From Zygnema cylindricum (lineage: Eukaryota; Streptophyta; Zygnematophyceae; Zygnematales; Zygnemataceae), in the NCBI GenBank assembly GCA_037447655.1, contig JBBHKE010001549.1:1-64000 (forward strand): DNA of 64,000 nt, given 5' to 3'. Below the pieces are notes generated by a model. That model worked only from the letters and a program-made list of their open reading frames with translations. It ran no database searches and was not told the DNA's origin. Both the position numbers and the translations under genes were made by a program. This document shows positions 39,113-50,969 of the stretch, one piece after another (the first letter of the stretch is position 1; every line of letters begins with the position of its first letter).

Positions 39113-42100
39113 TACTATATTGTTGCGCGCAGTCACTTACGTCACTTTGTCAAAGATTGTACATTTAAAGTACACACTGGTACAAGTTAAGCACCGTCAT
39201 AGTTGTTCAAACCGTATTTTACTCACGATTCAATCGCGCGAATTATAAGTAAGTAACGCATTAAATGTTTTGAAAAAAAATAGTTAATGATTTTGTTTCC
39301 GTATTAATCCGTACATGTAAAAAAAAATTGTGCGATCGTAAAGAATTTAAACTTACCGCGCGCAAATGGTGCAACACTGCAACGTCTCTTTTCGTAAAAG
39401 TTCGTACATTTTCTTTCCGTAAAATTTTGTACATTTCTCGTACATGTGCTGTTCACTTTATCGGACAAGACGTACTAAGAAGTGCAGCGTATCTTTTAGT
39501 CAAAGTCTGTACATTTCCGTAAAATACCGTACATTCCCGTAAGATACAGTACATTTCCATGAATTTTCGTTCAGTTTACCGCACAGAAAGTATTCCGCTT
39601 TTTTTCGCTGTTTTTTCAAAAGTCACGAATTATACGTAGAAATCGGAAAAAAGGAAAAAATCGCACGATTTGAGCAACAGCGAGTACCGCTGAGTTTAAA
39701 TTTGACGGTCAATCCGCTGAACAGCTTTGACTTTCAAAATATTGTAACAACCGGTTAAAATTTTGCCGCGCTTGTGAACTTCGACCGTCATAACAAAATC
39801 AGCAATTCACACGGCCGGCAAAGGTTTACGGTAACAAAACTGCGGCAACCACATGAAAATAAAAGTGTTGGGAAAAGTCACTTTCTCATTTTACGTGAGC
39901 TCCACTTCGAGCGCACGTGTTCGAAGCGTTACATTGAAGCGTTGATTAAACCGTTTATATTAACCCTATAGGCCATAGCTTCCTTGGCGCACACTTCAAT
40001 AGTACAATCCACAATTTTGTCCTTTCACCCTCCCATAGGTTTTCGAGATTTCGACGGCTGGCTGAAAATATACCGCCGAGATTTTATCGCGACTGCTTCC
40101 GCCAATCGGATCTTCAGGAGACCTCCAGCTGTACTCTATCATACGAAAAAAAACCGTTCAGAAATCAATCTCTCATTATTCTGCCGCGTGGACTATTTCT
40201 CGAATTCCCCCGCTGTACGCCATCTGGCGTAACGCCAGCTCCGACTCTACGCTATTAGAGAATAAAATCAAAACAGCTCGTAATCTTTTATTGTACGGTT
40301 ACTCAAAATTGAATTCCCGTAGAAAGTTGCAATTTTTATTTTTTGCTATTCAAAATTAAAATTTCGATGCGGAATTCAATTGTCTTCCATACTTTACGTT
40401 TTAATTAAAGTTTCATCCACAAAATGCGCTAAAAACAAATGTTCATTGCTAACTTAACTATGAGTTACGAAGCAAAGTTTCTAAAAGATTAATAAAATCC
40501 ACTAAAAAGTTGTATCCAACCATGAGCCATCTGTTAGTCTATAAAATATTTCTTAGCTAGGAAAAAAATGAACATCTAAATCCAAATTTGATTGATTTCT
40601 TCTTGTTCTTTTTCATTTTCTTTTTTTAACATCACATGAAATCCACTACTATTGTTAATATTAATAATATGGAATCAGCTGGTATGTCTCTTTTTAACTT
40701 GAAGTGTGGTTTATATTTACGCATTCATATCCAAAATTTATCCGACAAGTTTTTGTGCTTTCAAATTTATGTATTTGGAAATCTAATCGGAAAATTGTTG
40801 TTTAGTGGTTGGATCTTTAACTTCCGTTCACAAATTCCGTAAACTTTTGGTAGATTTTGATGCACTTATGTTTGCTCTCGAAAATTAGCTCGAGGTATAA
40901 ATTAGCCTTTATATTTACTTTACACACTAAAAGCGTGTGAAACCCGACAAATATTTTGCATCCATGCGACTATTTCTAAATTTGCTTTTTTTTTCTATCT
41001 TCTCTAACATCAACTCTTTGGTGCATTATTTCCTAAAGTCCTTTTTGATACGACTGACCCAGAAAAAAAGTACATCTTAAAAAAAAAAGAGCGATATTTT
41101 CGATATAGTCAATGCAACAAGTTGAATAATAGCGACACAACAAATGTAGCAATAAATATATATATCATCATGTTGAAAACAAAGAACATGTTAAAAAATA
41201 GAGCTTGCCGCACGTTGATGGCCCGGTAGATTGGAGCAATTAGAAAAGAAAACGACGTAAGCAAAGATAGACAAAAACATCAACAATTGCTTTTTTGTCC
41301 TTGTTGCATCGGTGGAAAAGTTTTCATCGAGGTTTGAAAAACATCAAAAAAGACAAAAGTCTAGCATTCGGACTTGATTTGATGACCTAATTTTTTAATA
41401 TTAATGTGCATTGGTAATTTTCAGTATATAACATTAAGAGCATAACAAAAAATATGTTGACTATTGCATATTTTTATTGCTATTTTTAGAGTACGTCACT
41501 ATTTCTGTTATTAAGAAAAAAATATCGGACACAGCATGGAAGATCATGAAACCGGTAAAATTCTCCATTGAGGATTACTATATTATAGCAAACATACTTG
41601 TCTTATAAAATATTACTCGAGGCTATATAAAAAAAATTGTTTGTAACACATTAGTTTTATGTTTTTTCAGCAAACAGTTAAATTCATGGTTTCCCTCTCT
41701 CATGATCTTGCATATCTTTGAGGAAATTAAATAAGCACAGGAAAAAAAAATGGACGAAAACATAAACAAACTGTAAAAACACAAGCATTGGATGTCACCT
41801 ACAAAATAAAAAACAACAACATAAAAAAACAAAAGATACAGTAAAATACAAGATTGAGGCCCTAAAGACACAGTTATAAAAGAGGGAACTCAATTCTGAA
41901 TTGGGAAAAAAAAACCCATCCAGAATTTTAGTTATAAAGCCGTTACAAAAAAAGAAAACAAGAAAAAAAAATATATATATGTCCTATACACTAGAATCTA
42001 AGCCTGCCATGGAAAATACTAATAACAAAAAATAAACCGCACCTAAAACCATCAATAAACAAATAAAAAAGCATAAATAATGAAAGAATTCCTAGAACAT

Positions 42101-42465
42101 ATTTTCCTAAGTTCCAAAAGAAAAATGTACAAACACAATTGTACATTTGTAAAATAAAAACCCTATTTTTAAATCTATGTTCTATACACATTTTTCGTAT
42201 GAACATTCCAAAATCGAAGTTCCTCCGGTTCTGAAAATTGTCGCTAAAAATTAAATCCGAATTCCAAACTCAAAGAAAAAAAGAAAAAAAAAAAAAAAAC
42301 AAGCGGACTCTCAAAAAATAACTCAAAAAAGGAAAAAACTCCTCAAATGCTGTTCCTCACCTATAGAAAGAACATCTCTCTAAATTATCTGAAAAAAATA
42401 AAAAAGATTAAACGATAAAAGAAATAATCAAATAAAGAAATTAAAAAAATAAAGAAATAAACGAG
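39113..42465. other. Intergenic, no gene recognised
   Basis: 39180-39600 is dense in GTACATTTCCGTA-type words. 39600-40260 has near-equal base composition but no framed homology. 40300-42465 is AT-rich, with A-rich and T-rich runs. It separates the 5' end of the first kinase gene from the 3' end of the second. Confidence 0.5.
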
Positions 42466-43228
42466 TTATCGCCATCTGAAAGGATCCAAATCTTTTCGTT
42501 TTTCCTCCAATCCAACCGTTCGTGGAGAATGCCCGAAATTCTCGTCTCCCGTCGGTAAAATAGATAGCTTTTTTCTTGGAGAGGGAAATTGGGGACAAGG
42601 GGTTAAAGGGGGTTTAGGATGAAGCAAAGACTGATTAAGGTCACTCGAATATCGCCATAAAAGAAAAGGATTCTTTTCAGAAACTGAGGAATTCCTAGGA
42701 GAATTCCCAGGAGAATTCCTCGGAGAATTTCTAGGAGAAATTGTAGGAGAATTTCCTTGAGAATTTCCAGGAGAATTCTCAGGAGATCCCAAAAGAGAAC
42801 CCTCTTCTGATATATCCGCCAACTCCGAGGGATACCTCGGTCGTCTGCAAAAAGGGTATTGCCCAGGAGGTTCCAACAGAGAAGGACGTCCAGGTGTTTC
42901 CAGCATATGTGAATATTCAGGTGTTTCCAACAGAGTACATAGTTCAGCTGGCTCGGGTAAACGAGAGTGAATAGGAGCAGAAAAATCAAAATGGGGAAGT
43001 TCTTCAGGTGGTTTCAGCAGGGGAAGGTTATCTTCAGGTGAATCCCACAAAACAGTTGTCGGACTCGAGGGAGTCAGACCTTTTACTTGAGAATGTTGCA
43101 AAATCCATTGGTGATCTGTTTCATAAAAAAAAAAAAAAAAAACAGGGTGTAGGTTAGCCTGTAATTCTAGACAATTTAGAACAATTCTATACAGTTTCGA
43201 GAAAAGAGCTATACCCAGAAAAGGAAGG

Positions 43229-43270
<42 letters not shown>

Positions 43271-44786
43271 AACAAAAACATGAGAAAGCCTGTACTTTCT
43301 CTCACCTAAAACATCCTCTGCGGTGAGTCGTTTGGACGGATCTCTCTCCAACAAACCCCTCACGAGATCCCGGGCAGCCACCGAGATTTTCAGCCAGCTG
43401 GCACTAGAAAACTCGTTTTCAATACCATTCTCCACGCTGAGCTGGCGCCAGATGTCACCTTTTGACACGTTCCAAAAAGGTGGACGGCCGGAAAGTAAGA
43501 CGAACAAAGTGGCGCCCAAACTCCATAGGTCGCATTCTTGTCCGTAGTGCCCAGTCAGCACTTCCGGTGCTAAGTACAGAGCCGTCCCCACAACTTCTGT
43601 CAACGTGGCGCTTGCAGAAACTGCCACGTCAGCACAGCGCCACATCAGCATAGTGCTTTGCCACAAGCGCAACGTCATGTCAGGATAACGCCACATCAGC
43701 ATAGAGCCACATCAACACAATGGGAGAGAAAAAGAAAGGCCAAAATGTCAGAAATTATGCAAAATGTCTGGAAATGTTGAATTCAACATCAACATTGACA
43801 TTTTAAAAATGTGACAAATGTCAAGCTTCGGAAACAGAATCCAACAATTCCAAGGTGACAAAATGTCAAAAAATCAAAATTGATCCTGAAATGCCAAAAT
43901 GCAATGTTCACATGTCAAAATGTCAATAACTCAGTGTCAAAATATCAAAATGACAAAATGAGAAAACGTCAAAAATAGCTAAAAATGACAAAATGCAAAA
44001 AATTGAAAAAAAATCCCAAAATGTCGAAATGCCAAAAAATAAAAAAAAATGAATTAAAAATTCAGAAAATTCGAATATCTGAACAATATCAGAATGATAA
44101 AAATGACCCAAAATGCAAACTGTCAAACATCAACCAAAAATGTCCAAATATCTAAAATGCCAAAAAATGTTAAATGTCCAAATGACAAATGTAAAAAATG
44201 TAAAATGTGTCAAAAAAGAGTAAAAAATATCCAGAATGTCCAAAATGTTAGAAAAATGTCAAAATATAAAATCTGACCCAAAATTCGCCAAAAAAACAAT
44301 AAAAAAATGTCATAAAACCTCAAATGCTGATGATCCAGCAACATTCAAATCACCAATTTTGACAACATCTTTGCAAAAAACAAATGTCAAATTATCAAAT
44401 CCTAAACCGATAAAAAAAAAAAAAAAAGCCCATACCCAAAAAAAAATAAAAAAATCCACCCTCCAACCCAAAACTCCTCCTTCCCTCCTTCCCTCCCTCC
44501 CTCCCTCCCTCCCTCCCTCCCTCACTCACTCACCTCCCGATTCGTTCAAAAATACGGCGTTCCCAAAATCCGTCAGCCGTACGTCCGTATTCGAATTCTC
44601 CGAAACGAGCAGCACGTTCTCGGGCTTCACGTCCCTGTGCACGATTCCCGCCACGTGGCAGTGCGCCAGCACGCCTGCCAACGTGGCACAAACCTGCGCC
44701 GCGTCACGCTCACTGTACGGTCCGTACAGATTCACCCGGTCCAGAAGATCTCCTCCGCGACACAGCGCCATGACGAGCTGTACGGA
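42466..44786 (-). CDS. Second PEPKR/CDPK-like kinase, N-lobe exon not found
   Basis: Exons 44786-44534, 43620-43306 and 43115-42466 join in phase and share exon boundaries with the first kinase gene. They encode SVQLVMALCRGGDLLDRV, HRDVKPENVLL (catalytic loop), DFGNAVFL, VVGTALYLAPEV, DLWSLGATLFVLLSGRPPF and LDHQWILQH. The 215-residue tail has clustered LETPE/LETPG/LEPPG units, then repeated NSP steps (GNSP, RNSP), candidate sites for proline-directed kinases. The exon with the glycine loop and ATP-binding Lys should end just before SVQLVM, but none was recognised from 44787 to 55605. The gene is therefore 5'-truncated, or that exon lies far away or has diverged. The ATG at 44801 would give a kinase without an N-lobe, which is unlikely to be active. 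Confidence 0.75.
43203..43270. repeat. (GA)n microsatellite in second kinase intron
   Basis: A GA repeat of about 40 bases with purine flanks, placed soon after the donor at 43304-43305 on the reverse strand. This is the same position as the (GA)n in the first kinase gene. Confidence 0.85.
43621..43715 (-). repeat. GCTGAYGTGGC array ending at a splice acceptor
   Basis: On the reverse strand about five units (ATGCTGATGTGGC, CTGACATGACG, GTGCTGACGTGGCAG) lead directly into the exon at 43620. The last 16 bases, TGTGCTGACGTGGCAG, are identical to those before the SET-gene exon at 476. Confidence 0.8.
43716..44525 (-). repeat. AAAATGTCAAA word repeats and (CCCT)n in kinase intron
   Basis: More than forty AAAATGTC/AAAATGCCAAA words at irregular 9-15 base spacing fill 43735-44300. 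A (CTCC)n/(CTCA)n tract lies at 44475-44530, beside the donor at 44532-44533. Confidence 0.65.
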
Positions 44787-47075
44787 CTGCATCCACGTCA
44801 CGTCACGTCACGTCAGCCGTACGGGTGAGAATGAGGAGGCATGCAAAAATGGAAGTTTGTGGTACGGAAATGGAAGTAAATTTCACTTTTTCGCGTCCGT
44901 ACGGATTTGTACGGACGGCACGAATGCGCGCCACGTGGCCTATGGGACCGGATCTGTAAACCGTTGACCAAAAAAATTCCCGCGATGTCCTCACTTTGTT
45001 TATTGCTTTGTACAGGCTCCCTTTCTAACTGAAATGATTGAGTTTTGTTCGCCTTCAGAGCTGGGTTGAGCAAACCTTCCGTCTGCCTTTATTTTCCCTC
45101 TCCTTTTTTTTTTTGTTTTCCTTTTGTTTTTCCCTTTTATCTTTATTTTTTTGGGTTCTATATTGCCTTTTTCTTTCAATAGGGGATGACGGGAGGTCGG
45201 AGTTTTGAAAAATAGAGGAGAGCCGCGGCTACGTATGTAGGGCTGCTGACGTGGCGAGTGGTACCTTCTTTGCGTCGTACCTTCTGCCGTACGACGGAGA
45301 AAAAGATTCGACAAATGTCACACCGTCGAAAGTGTTTCCGTTTTTGCAGCAGGTGTCGCGTACCTTTGGAGTTTGTTTTTCGAAAAAGACAAAATATATC
45401 TGGACAGCGGTACAAACTTGCCAAAGGGGGGAAGGTACCTGACAGAGTCTTTCGCGTTTGTGTAATTCCGTACAAAAAGCATACATAATTCGTACAGATT
45501 CCGTACAGAATCTTTAGCGAATACGGTTTTCTGGTCGACGCGAGAGAATAGTCGCTTTTGTCTTTCTGGAAGAAGAGGTTTCGGACGCATTCGAATAACC
45601 AGTTATCGCCCTAATACGACAAAACAAAGTAACCGTCCACGTGTCGAATACAAAACTGCACTCGTGTCTGGTGTTCACAATTCGCTACACGACAAATTAG
45701 TTCCAGTCAAAGGCTGTACTGTCAGTTTGAGGAGCAACCGGCTAATGACCGTACAGTGAATGGTCGTACAGCTTATGACCGTACATATAGTGACCGTACA
45801 TCTAATCGCTGATGCGCTGGATTCGCGTCGACTGCTGATCCATTATCGAATATAAATGATCACAAAAAGACAAAAAAGTCACAGAATAGTGACGTCATTA
45901 CGTAGCAAAGAACCTCTTTTCACACGTGGGACAACACATATCACAGTACCCAGCACGGCAATGAAGGACACAAAATAGGTGTGGAAATGAGAAAAACCAA
46001 TGTGTTCGGATAAATAGGAAGGAAAATGAAGACCTTCCGTACATAATAAATCCTTCCGTGGACGCTTAGCTGCCACAAAAATATTGACACGTCAAATATT
46101 GTGGATAAAAAATATCAGCCGTAGCTCTGGAAACTTGGAGTGGACAGGGAGGATAATTAATGCGTCCACCTTTCGATCTCACTCGTCGACGAAGCCGTCG
46201 ATAGGGATGTCGAACGATGGGTACGAAATGTACGGAAAGAAAGATATCGCCGTTAGCAGTCTCTTGTCGTATTAGAGGTTTCCAAGAAACCGTCAGGAAT
46301 GGACCAGTGAGTGCGAAGATTCGGATCTGCTCCGTCACGTCGTATCGCGGCTTCAGACGGGACAAATCTTCGTGGTTACGGAATTCAAATGAGACAAAAC
46401 TGGCTGCCGTATTTCTGCTCTCTACACGATACTGTACCACATTACCGTACATTTGTCGACAGCTTTACATTTGTCGTTTTGGGAATCGCGAAGCGAACCT
46501 TTCAAAACCGGGTCAAGGGATTTGAATAATCGGATTGTCGGATAGCGCGTATGTTGTACTTGAGGGCGTCTGTCCTTCTAGCGTGACGATTGTCACACAG
46601 GGATACGCCCACTATGAAATTCACACGTGTGACAGCTAGGCGCCGTCGAGATTTTAAGCACATGGCCTTAGTCCAGCAAAGCCGGGATAGCCAATAGGGC
46701 GATAAAAGCCTCGATATCAATTGACAAAAGAAAACTTGAGACATTCTATTGCCACGTGTCATTGTACGGATGTATGAGTGGCTGGAGGACATCATGTGCG
46801 CGAGAAACAAGAATAGTGGCGGCTGTCGAAAGAGTGACGGAGGCCGTACGGAACATTTTTGCTTTCATAAAAAATTTTTGTCACATAATAAGTTTGACTA
46901 TTTTGACTCATGGGGTTCGGCGCAGTTGACTCGACAGGATTGGTCGGAGATATCGATAAAACTGTACGACGCGGACTGTTTGTAGCTACAGTGCCCGGCC
47001 AATCATTACAGTGCTACTGTAGAGTTAATTGAGCTAATAACGCAACTGTACTATACCGTACAGTTCTGTACAGTA
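44787..47075. other. Intergenic/5' flank rich in CGTAC words
   Basis: No gene is supported. CACGTCACGTCACGTCACGTC is at 44795-44815 and GCCACGTGGCC at 44930-44940. Many CCGTAC/GTACGG words occur throughout. 45740-45812 has four spaced GACCGTACA/GGTCGTACA units. A missing upstream kinase exon was sought here and not found. Confidence 0.5.
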
Positions 47076-47693
47076 CACCGCGAATCGTAATTAGAGTAAT
47101 GAAAAAATTAGAGTAAAAAAACCAAAAAAAGCAATTAGAGTAATTGACGCTAATTTATGTGATAGAGCTTTTTCAACTATGAAGTTTACTCTAATTTATT
47201 TAGTTATTCTATATTGGGTTATGTCGGCGATAATTATGTGCGCGATAAATATGAACACTAAATTACGTAGACGTACAAAATGTGTCAGTCCGGTATAGTA
47301 TTGACGTCATTATGACGCTAGTAATATTTGTCGCATTGAATGTCAGTTAATGTTCACACTGACGACGATGCTGTCGACGGACGAGAGTTATGCGAACGGC
47401 TTTTTTTCGATGTGATGGATTTTTTTGTTTAGTGCGATTTCACGTGCGAGCGCGATTCTATTAAGTCATTATTTGTACCTTTTTACTTATAAAAGTACAT
47501 TTTTGCACGGTCAGACGTCGTCCGTACTCCACACTATTTAAAATAAACCTTTATTAGAATTTTTTACGCTAATTAAACCTCACCTAAATTAGAATAATGA
47601 AAAAATTAGCGTCGATTACTCTATTTGATGTGATAGAGTCGAAATTTCGAGCGACCGAATTAGAGTAATTTACTCTAATTACGATTCGCGGTG
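47076..47693. mobile_element. MITE family A, copy 2 (618 bp, TA-flanked)
   Basis: Same ends and length as 38495-39112, with few substitutions. TA flanks on both sides lie in a GTACAGTA/TACTGTAG context. Confidence 0.85.
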
Positions 47694-47749
47694 TACTGTA
47701 GTTCCGTCGCGACTTTTTTTGGCCCAGAATCATAAAATACTGTACTGTA

Positions 47750-47966
47750 CACCGCCAATCGCTATTAGCGTGTAGGTTTGATTAGCGTATACTATTATTT
47801 AGCGTGGTGTACGCTAATTGGGAATTTGGAAATTTTGGAAGAAATCGATTACTCTAATTAGGAATTAGGGTTTTTTTTAAATAGTGTGGATTATTCTATT
47901 TGAGAATAAAACTAAAAAAAAGCAGGACGGGATTAGCGTACACAACGCTAATAGCGATTGGCGGTG
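47750..47966. mobile_element. MITE family B, copy 1 (217 bp, TA-flanked)
   Basis: It starts TA/CACCGCCAATCGCTATTAGC and ends GCTAATAGCGATTGGCGGTG/TA. The inverted repeats extend to about 22 bases. It is nearly identical to 49561-49777. Confidence 0.85.
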
Positions 47967-47968
47967 TA

Positions 47969-48164
47969 GTGTTAGAAACACTATTTAAGGATTTTATTAC
48001 ATTTTTGCTCCTTCACTATATTACATGTGCTACAACCTTTTATCAAATATATTGCGATAGTTTATGTTGGTCCCGGTATGACATATCGAGGCCTCTGACC
48101 AATCGATAATCGATATATCGAATATCGGGATTATCGCGATATGATTTTACTCGATACCCAACAC
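47969..48164. mobile_element. GTGTT..AACAC element next to MITE B (196 bp)
   Basis: It starts TA/GTGTTAGAAACAC and ends CGATACCCAACAC/TA, with CGATAT/ATATCG words in its right half. The first 67 bases or so are shared with 49780-49956. Confidence 0.55.
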
Positions 48165-49560
48165 TACAAATTTCACGTCAAATCTTCCCTTGCGTACCAT
48201 GTACCTGTGTACCAAGTCATAATACGACAGAACGTTTGTACTTTTTTGCAAAAGCCGGTCTTTTACGCCAGCTCATTTTTTAGAGTTCATGTTTTCAAAA
48301 AGGACGAAAATCCTTTGCTAGAAATAGTGTGACGAAAGATACCGGTTCGAGATTACTTTTTTTATTTTCGGTTGCATTTTGAAGGGTACATCCCATGTGC
48401 AAATCTTGTGAATTTTCGTTGGTTGTCCATCGTGACACATAGCTTAATCATCCAACATGTCAAGATTCATTTTTTTCTCTAGGTGACAACCCACCTCTTA
48501 CAGCAACGTTGTCAATAACAGAGAAAAATGAAGCGATCGCCTCGCGAATGAATAAAGGTCAGTGTTACCTCTCAGACCTTCCGAGAATATTGGCAAGAGC
48601 ATAGTTCAAAAGTAGGTGAAAGTAGGCTCATACAATATGCCTATTGTATGCAAAACATACAATATGACCTTAAGACCCATATTGTATTCGGACATATTCG
48701 GACCAATTAAAACATTCGGACCAAAAATTTGACCAATTAAAACATTCAGACCAACAAATTTTATTTACACCGTTAGATTCGTACGATCGGACGGTCGCTG
48801 ATCAAAGTAGCGATCTAAGAAGATCACATGAAAAGCCCATAACACAACTTACGATAAAGGCGCCGACCAAAGGCCTACCATAAAAACGCTACTTTTTAAC
48901 TATGGGCAAGAGTCTTTGTAATGTTGGTTCGCTTATAAAAACAAAATAAGCGGTACATTCTGGTACGGATAGGCACGGATTTTTGTAAACTACCCCACTT
49001 GACTGATGGAACTTGACCCTGAGACTGTGAATGAGAGAAACAATCATTTTGTGTCTTTGTCGTTGTCTGTATCTCTTTCTAAACGTGTAAATTCTGATTT
49101 GCTACTGGAAGTTTACCTGGGAAAGGTTTTATCCAGGTAGAAGCTAAACGACAAAAACTTTAGTCCACACATAGCTGGTTGGAATCTGCCACGACTTTTT
49201 CAGCCGATGTACGATCGCCGGATTTTCGCTGACGAATATCGGCATTTCGTAGAGGAAAGCCGTACCGTTGACCTAAAGGTAATATTTGAAACAGGAAAAT
49301 TCGATAATTTGTTACTCGCTTATTTGCCGGCGGGAAACAACTGCCGGCTCATGATGGGATTTGTTGCAGAGTACCGAATCTGATATAGAAGACGGGACTC
49401 ATCGGGAAATAGTACGGAATAGCCTGCTTCTGACAAACTGACGTCAATGGCAGGAAATAAGGGTGTGTAAGACGGCCGGCATTTGGATATGGCCGGAAAT
49501 TCCGATTTTCTACAAGTTTATCTAAATGTGGTTTTACAGTACAAAATGCAAGGTTCAGTA
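48165..49560. other. Intergenic, no gene recognised
   Basis: Contains CATACAATATG/CATATTGTAT words and GGACCAATTAAAACATTC repeats at 48640-48760. No splice-flanked coding sequence or known family is visible. Confidence 0.45.
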
Positions 49561-49777
49561 CACCGCCAATCGCTATTAGCGTGTAGGTTTGATTAGCGTA
49601 TACTATTATTTAGCGTGGTGTACGCTAATTGGGAATTTGGAAATTTTGGAAGAAATCGATTACTCTAATTAGGAATTAGGGTTTTTTTTAAATAGTGTGG
49701 ATTATTCTATTTGAGAATAAAACTAAAAAAAAGCAGGACGGGATTAGCGTACACAACGCTAATAGCGATTGGCGGTG
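49561..49777. mobile_element. MITE family B, copy 2 (217 bp, TA-flanked)
   Basis: Nearly identical to 47750-47966. Left flanks differ, while right flanks are shared for about 67 bases, so MITE B and the neighbouring GTGTT..AACAC element travelled or were copied together. Confidence 0.85.
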
Positions 49778-49779
49778 TA

Positions 49780-49956
49780 GTGTTAGAAACACTATTTAAG
49801 GATTTTATTACATTTTTGCTCCTTCACTATATTACATGTGCTACAACGCTACAACGATAATTTGCTTTTCGATGTATCGAAGCGATATATCGATTATCGG
49901 GTACCTGGAATTTGATACATATCGAATATCAACAAATGGTCCTCGATACCCAACAC
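49780..49956. mobile_element. GTGTT..AACAC element (177 bp)
   Basis: TA/GTGTTAGAAACAC to CGATACCCAACAC/TA. Its right part (TTTTCGATGTATCGAAGCGA, TGGTCCTCGATACCCAACAC) matches the right end of the larger element at 37661-38492. Confidence 0.6.
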
Positions 49957-49963
49957 TACAGTA

Positions 49964-50159
49964 CACCGCCAATCGCTATTAGAGTCAAGGATTAAATAGC
50001 GTCAAAAAAATATTAGCGTTATTGATTCTAATTTAGCACCTGAAACGTGGCAGATTATGGTCCACCTACTTAAATAGCGTTATTAATTATATTTCAGGTT
50101 TTTTTTTTGAAAAAAGGACACCGAATTGGCGTTATACACTCTAATAGCAATTGTCGGTG
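49964..50159. mobile_element. MITE, CACCGCC-end family (196 bp)
   Basis: TA/CACCGCCAATCGCTATTAG to CTAATAGCAATTGTCGGTG/TA. The interior (CCTGAAACGTGGCAGATTAT) resembles 37460-37658. Confidence 0.75.
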
Positions 50160-50166
50160 TACTGTA

Positions 50167-50707
50167 CAGCGCCAATCGTTATTAGCGTGTAAGTTTTTTT
50201 AACGAATTTAAATAATTACAGTGGTGTACGCTATTTAAGAATTTGAAAATTTTGGAAATTATCATACATTCTAATTGTTTGATTATGGTAATTTGTATCT
50301 TTGAAATAAAAAATGTCGGTCGCAAACATGCATAAACTAATATAGGTCTCCGTACATAATATGACAAATCGTACACAAATCATACATTCACACGGTCGAA
50401 ACGCGGCTGTCGGACAAATATGTGCGAGCGGGATCTTTTACGACCTGACATTTTTTACTTTTTAGATCGCACATTCTCATGCGTTCGCGGTTACTAAAAC
50501 TAATTCATTGTACTTTTTAACTTAAAAAGGTACATTTGTGTATGGTCTGACACTGTCCGTACACCATTCTATTTAAGAGACAACGTACTGAAAAAAACCC
50601 TAAATAGAATAAAGAAAAAAAATAGAATGAACTACGCTAATGAAGAATAAAAAATAAAAAAAGCGGGACGGAAATAGTGTGCACAACGCTAATAACGATT
50701 GGCGGTG
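50167..50707. mobile_element. MITE, 541 bp, TA-flanked
   Basis: TA/CAGCGCCAATCGTTATTAGC to GCTAATAACGATTGGCGGTG/TA. A related copy lies in inverted orientation at 53747-54243. Confidence 0.75.
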
Positions 50708-50719
50708 TAGTAAACGCTA

Positions 50720-50932
50720 CAATGTGAATCGCTATTAGTGTTAATGTTTTTTCCGTCTCTTAAAACATTCTTTCTCCGTACACACTTGTCGGATTTTGGA
50801 TATGACGGTTGCAATTGAAAGGTAACATTCTCAGCTTCCGATTAGCAGTTTCAAATTGAAAATCCGACAACTGTGTACGGAGAAAAAATGTTTTAAATGG
50901 CGAAAAATTAACACTAATAGAGATACACAGTG
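50720..50932. mobile_element. MITE family F (213 bp)
   Basis: TA/CAATGTGAATCGCTATTAG to CTAATAGAGATACACAGTG/TA. Same length as 5843-6055. It is the left part of the paralogous block whose other copy starts with the MITE at 54256. Confidence 0.75.
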
Positions 50933-50969
50933 TACTGTAGTTTAGTGTTGCCGTGTTGTTAACTTATTA

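Noticed and set aside
44803-46452. Reverse-strand frames upstream of the second kinase as its missing N-lobe
   Set aside because: None has a glycine loop, an A.K motif or a phase-0 donor comparable with the first kinase exon.
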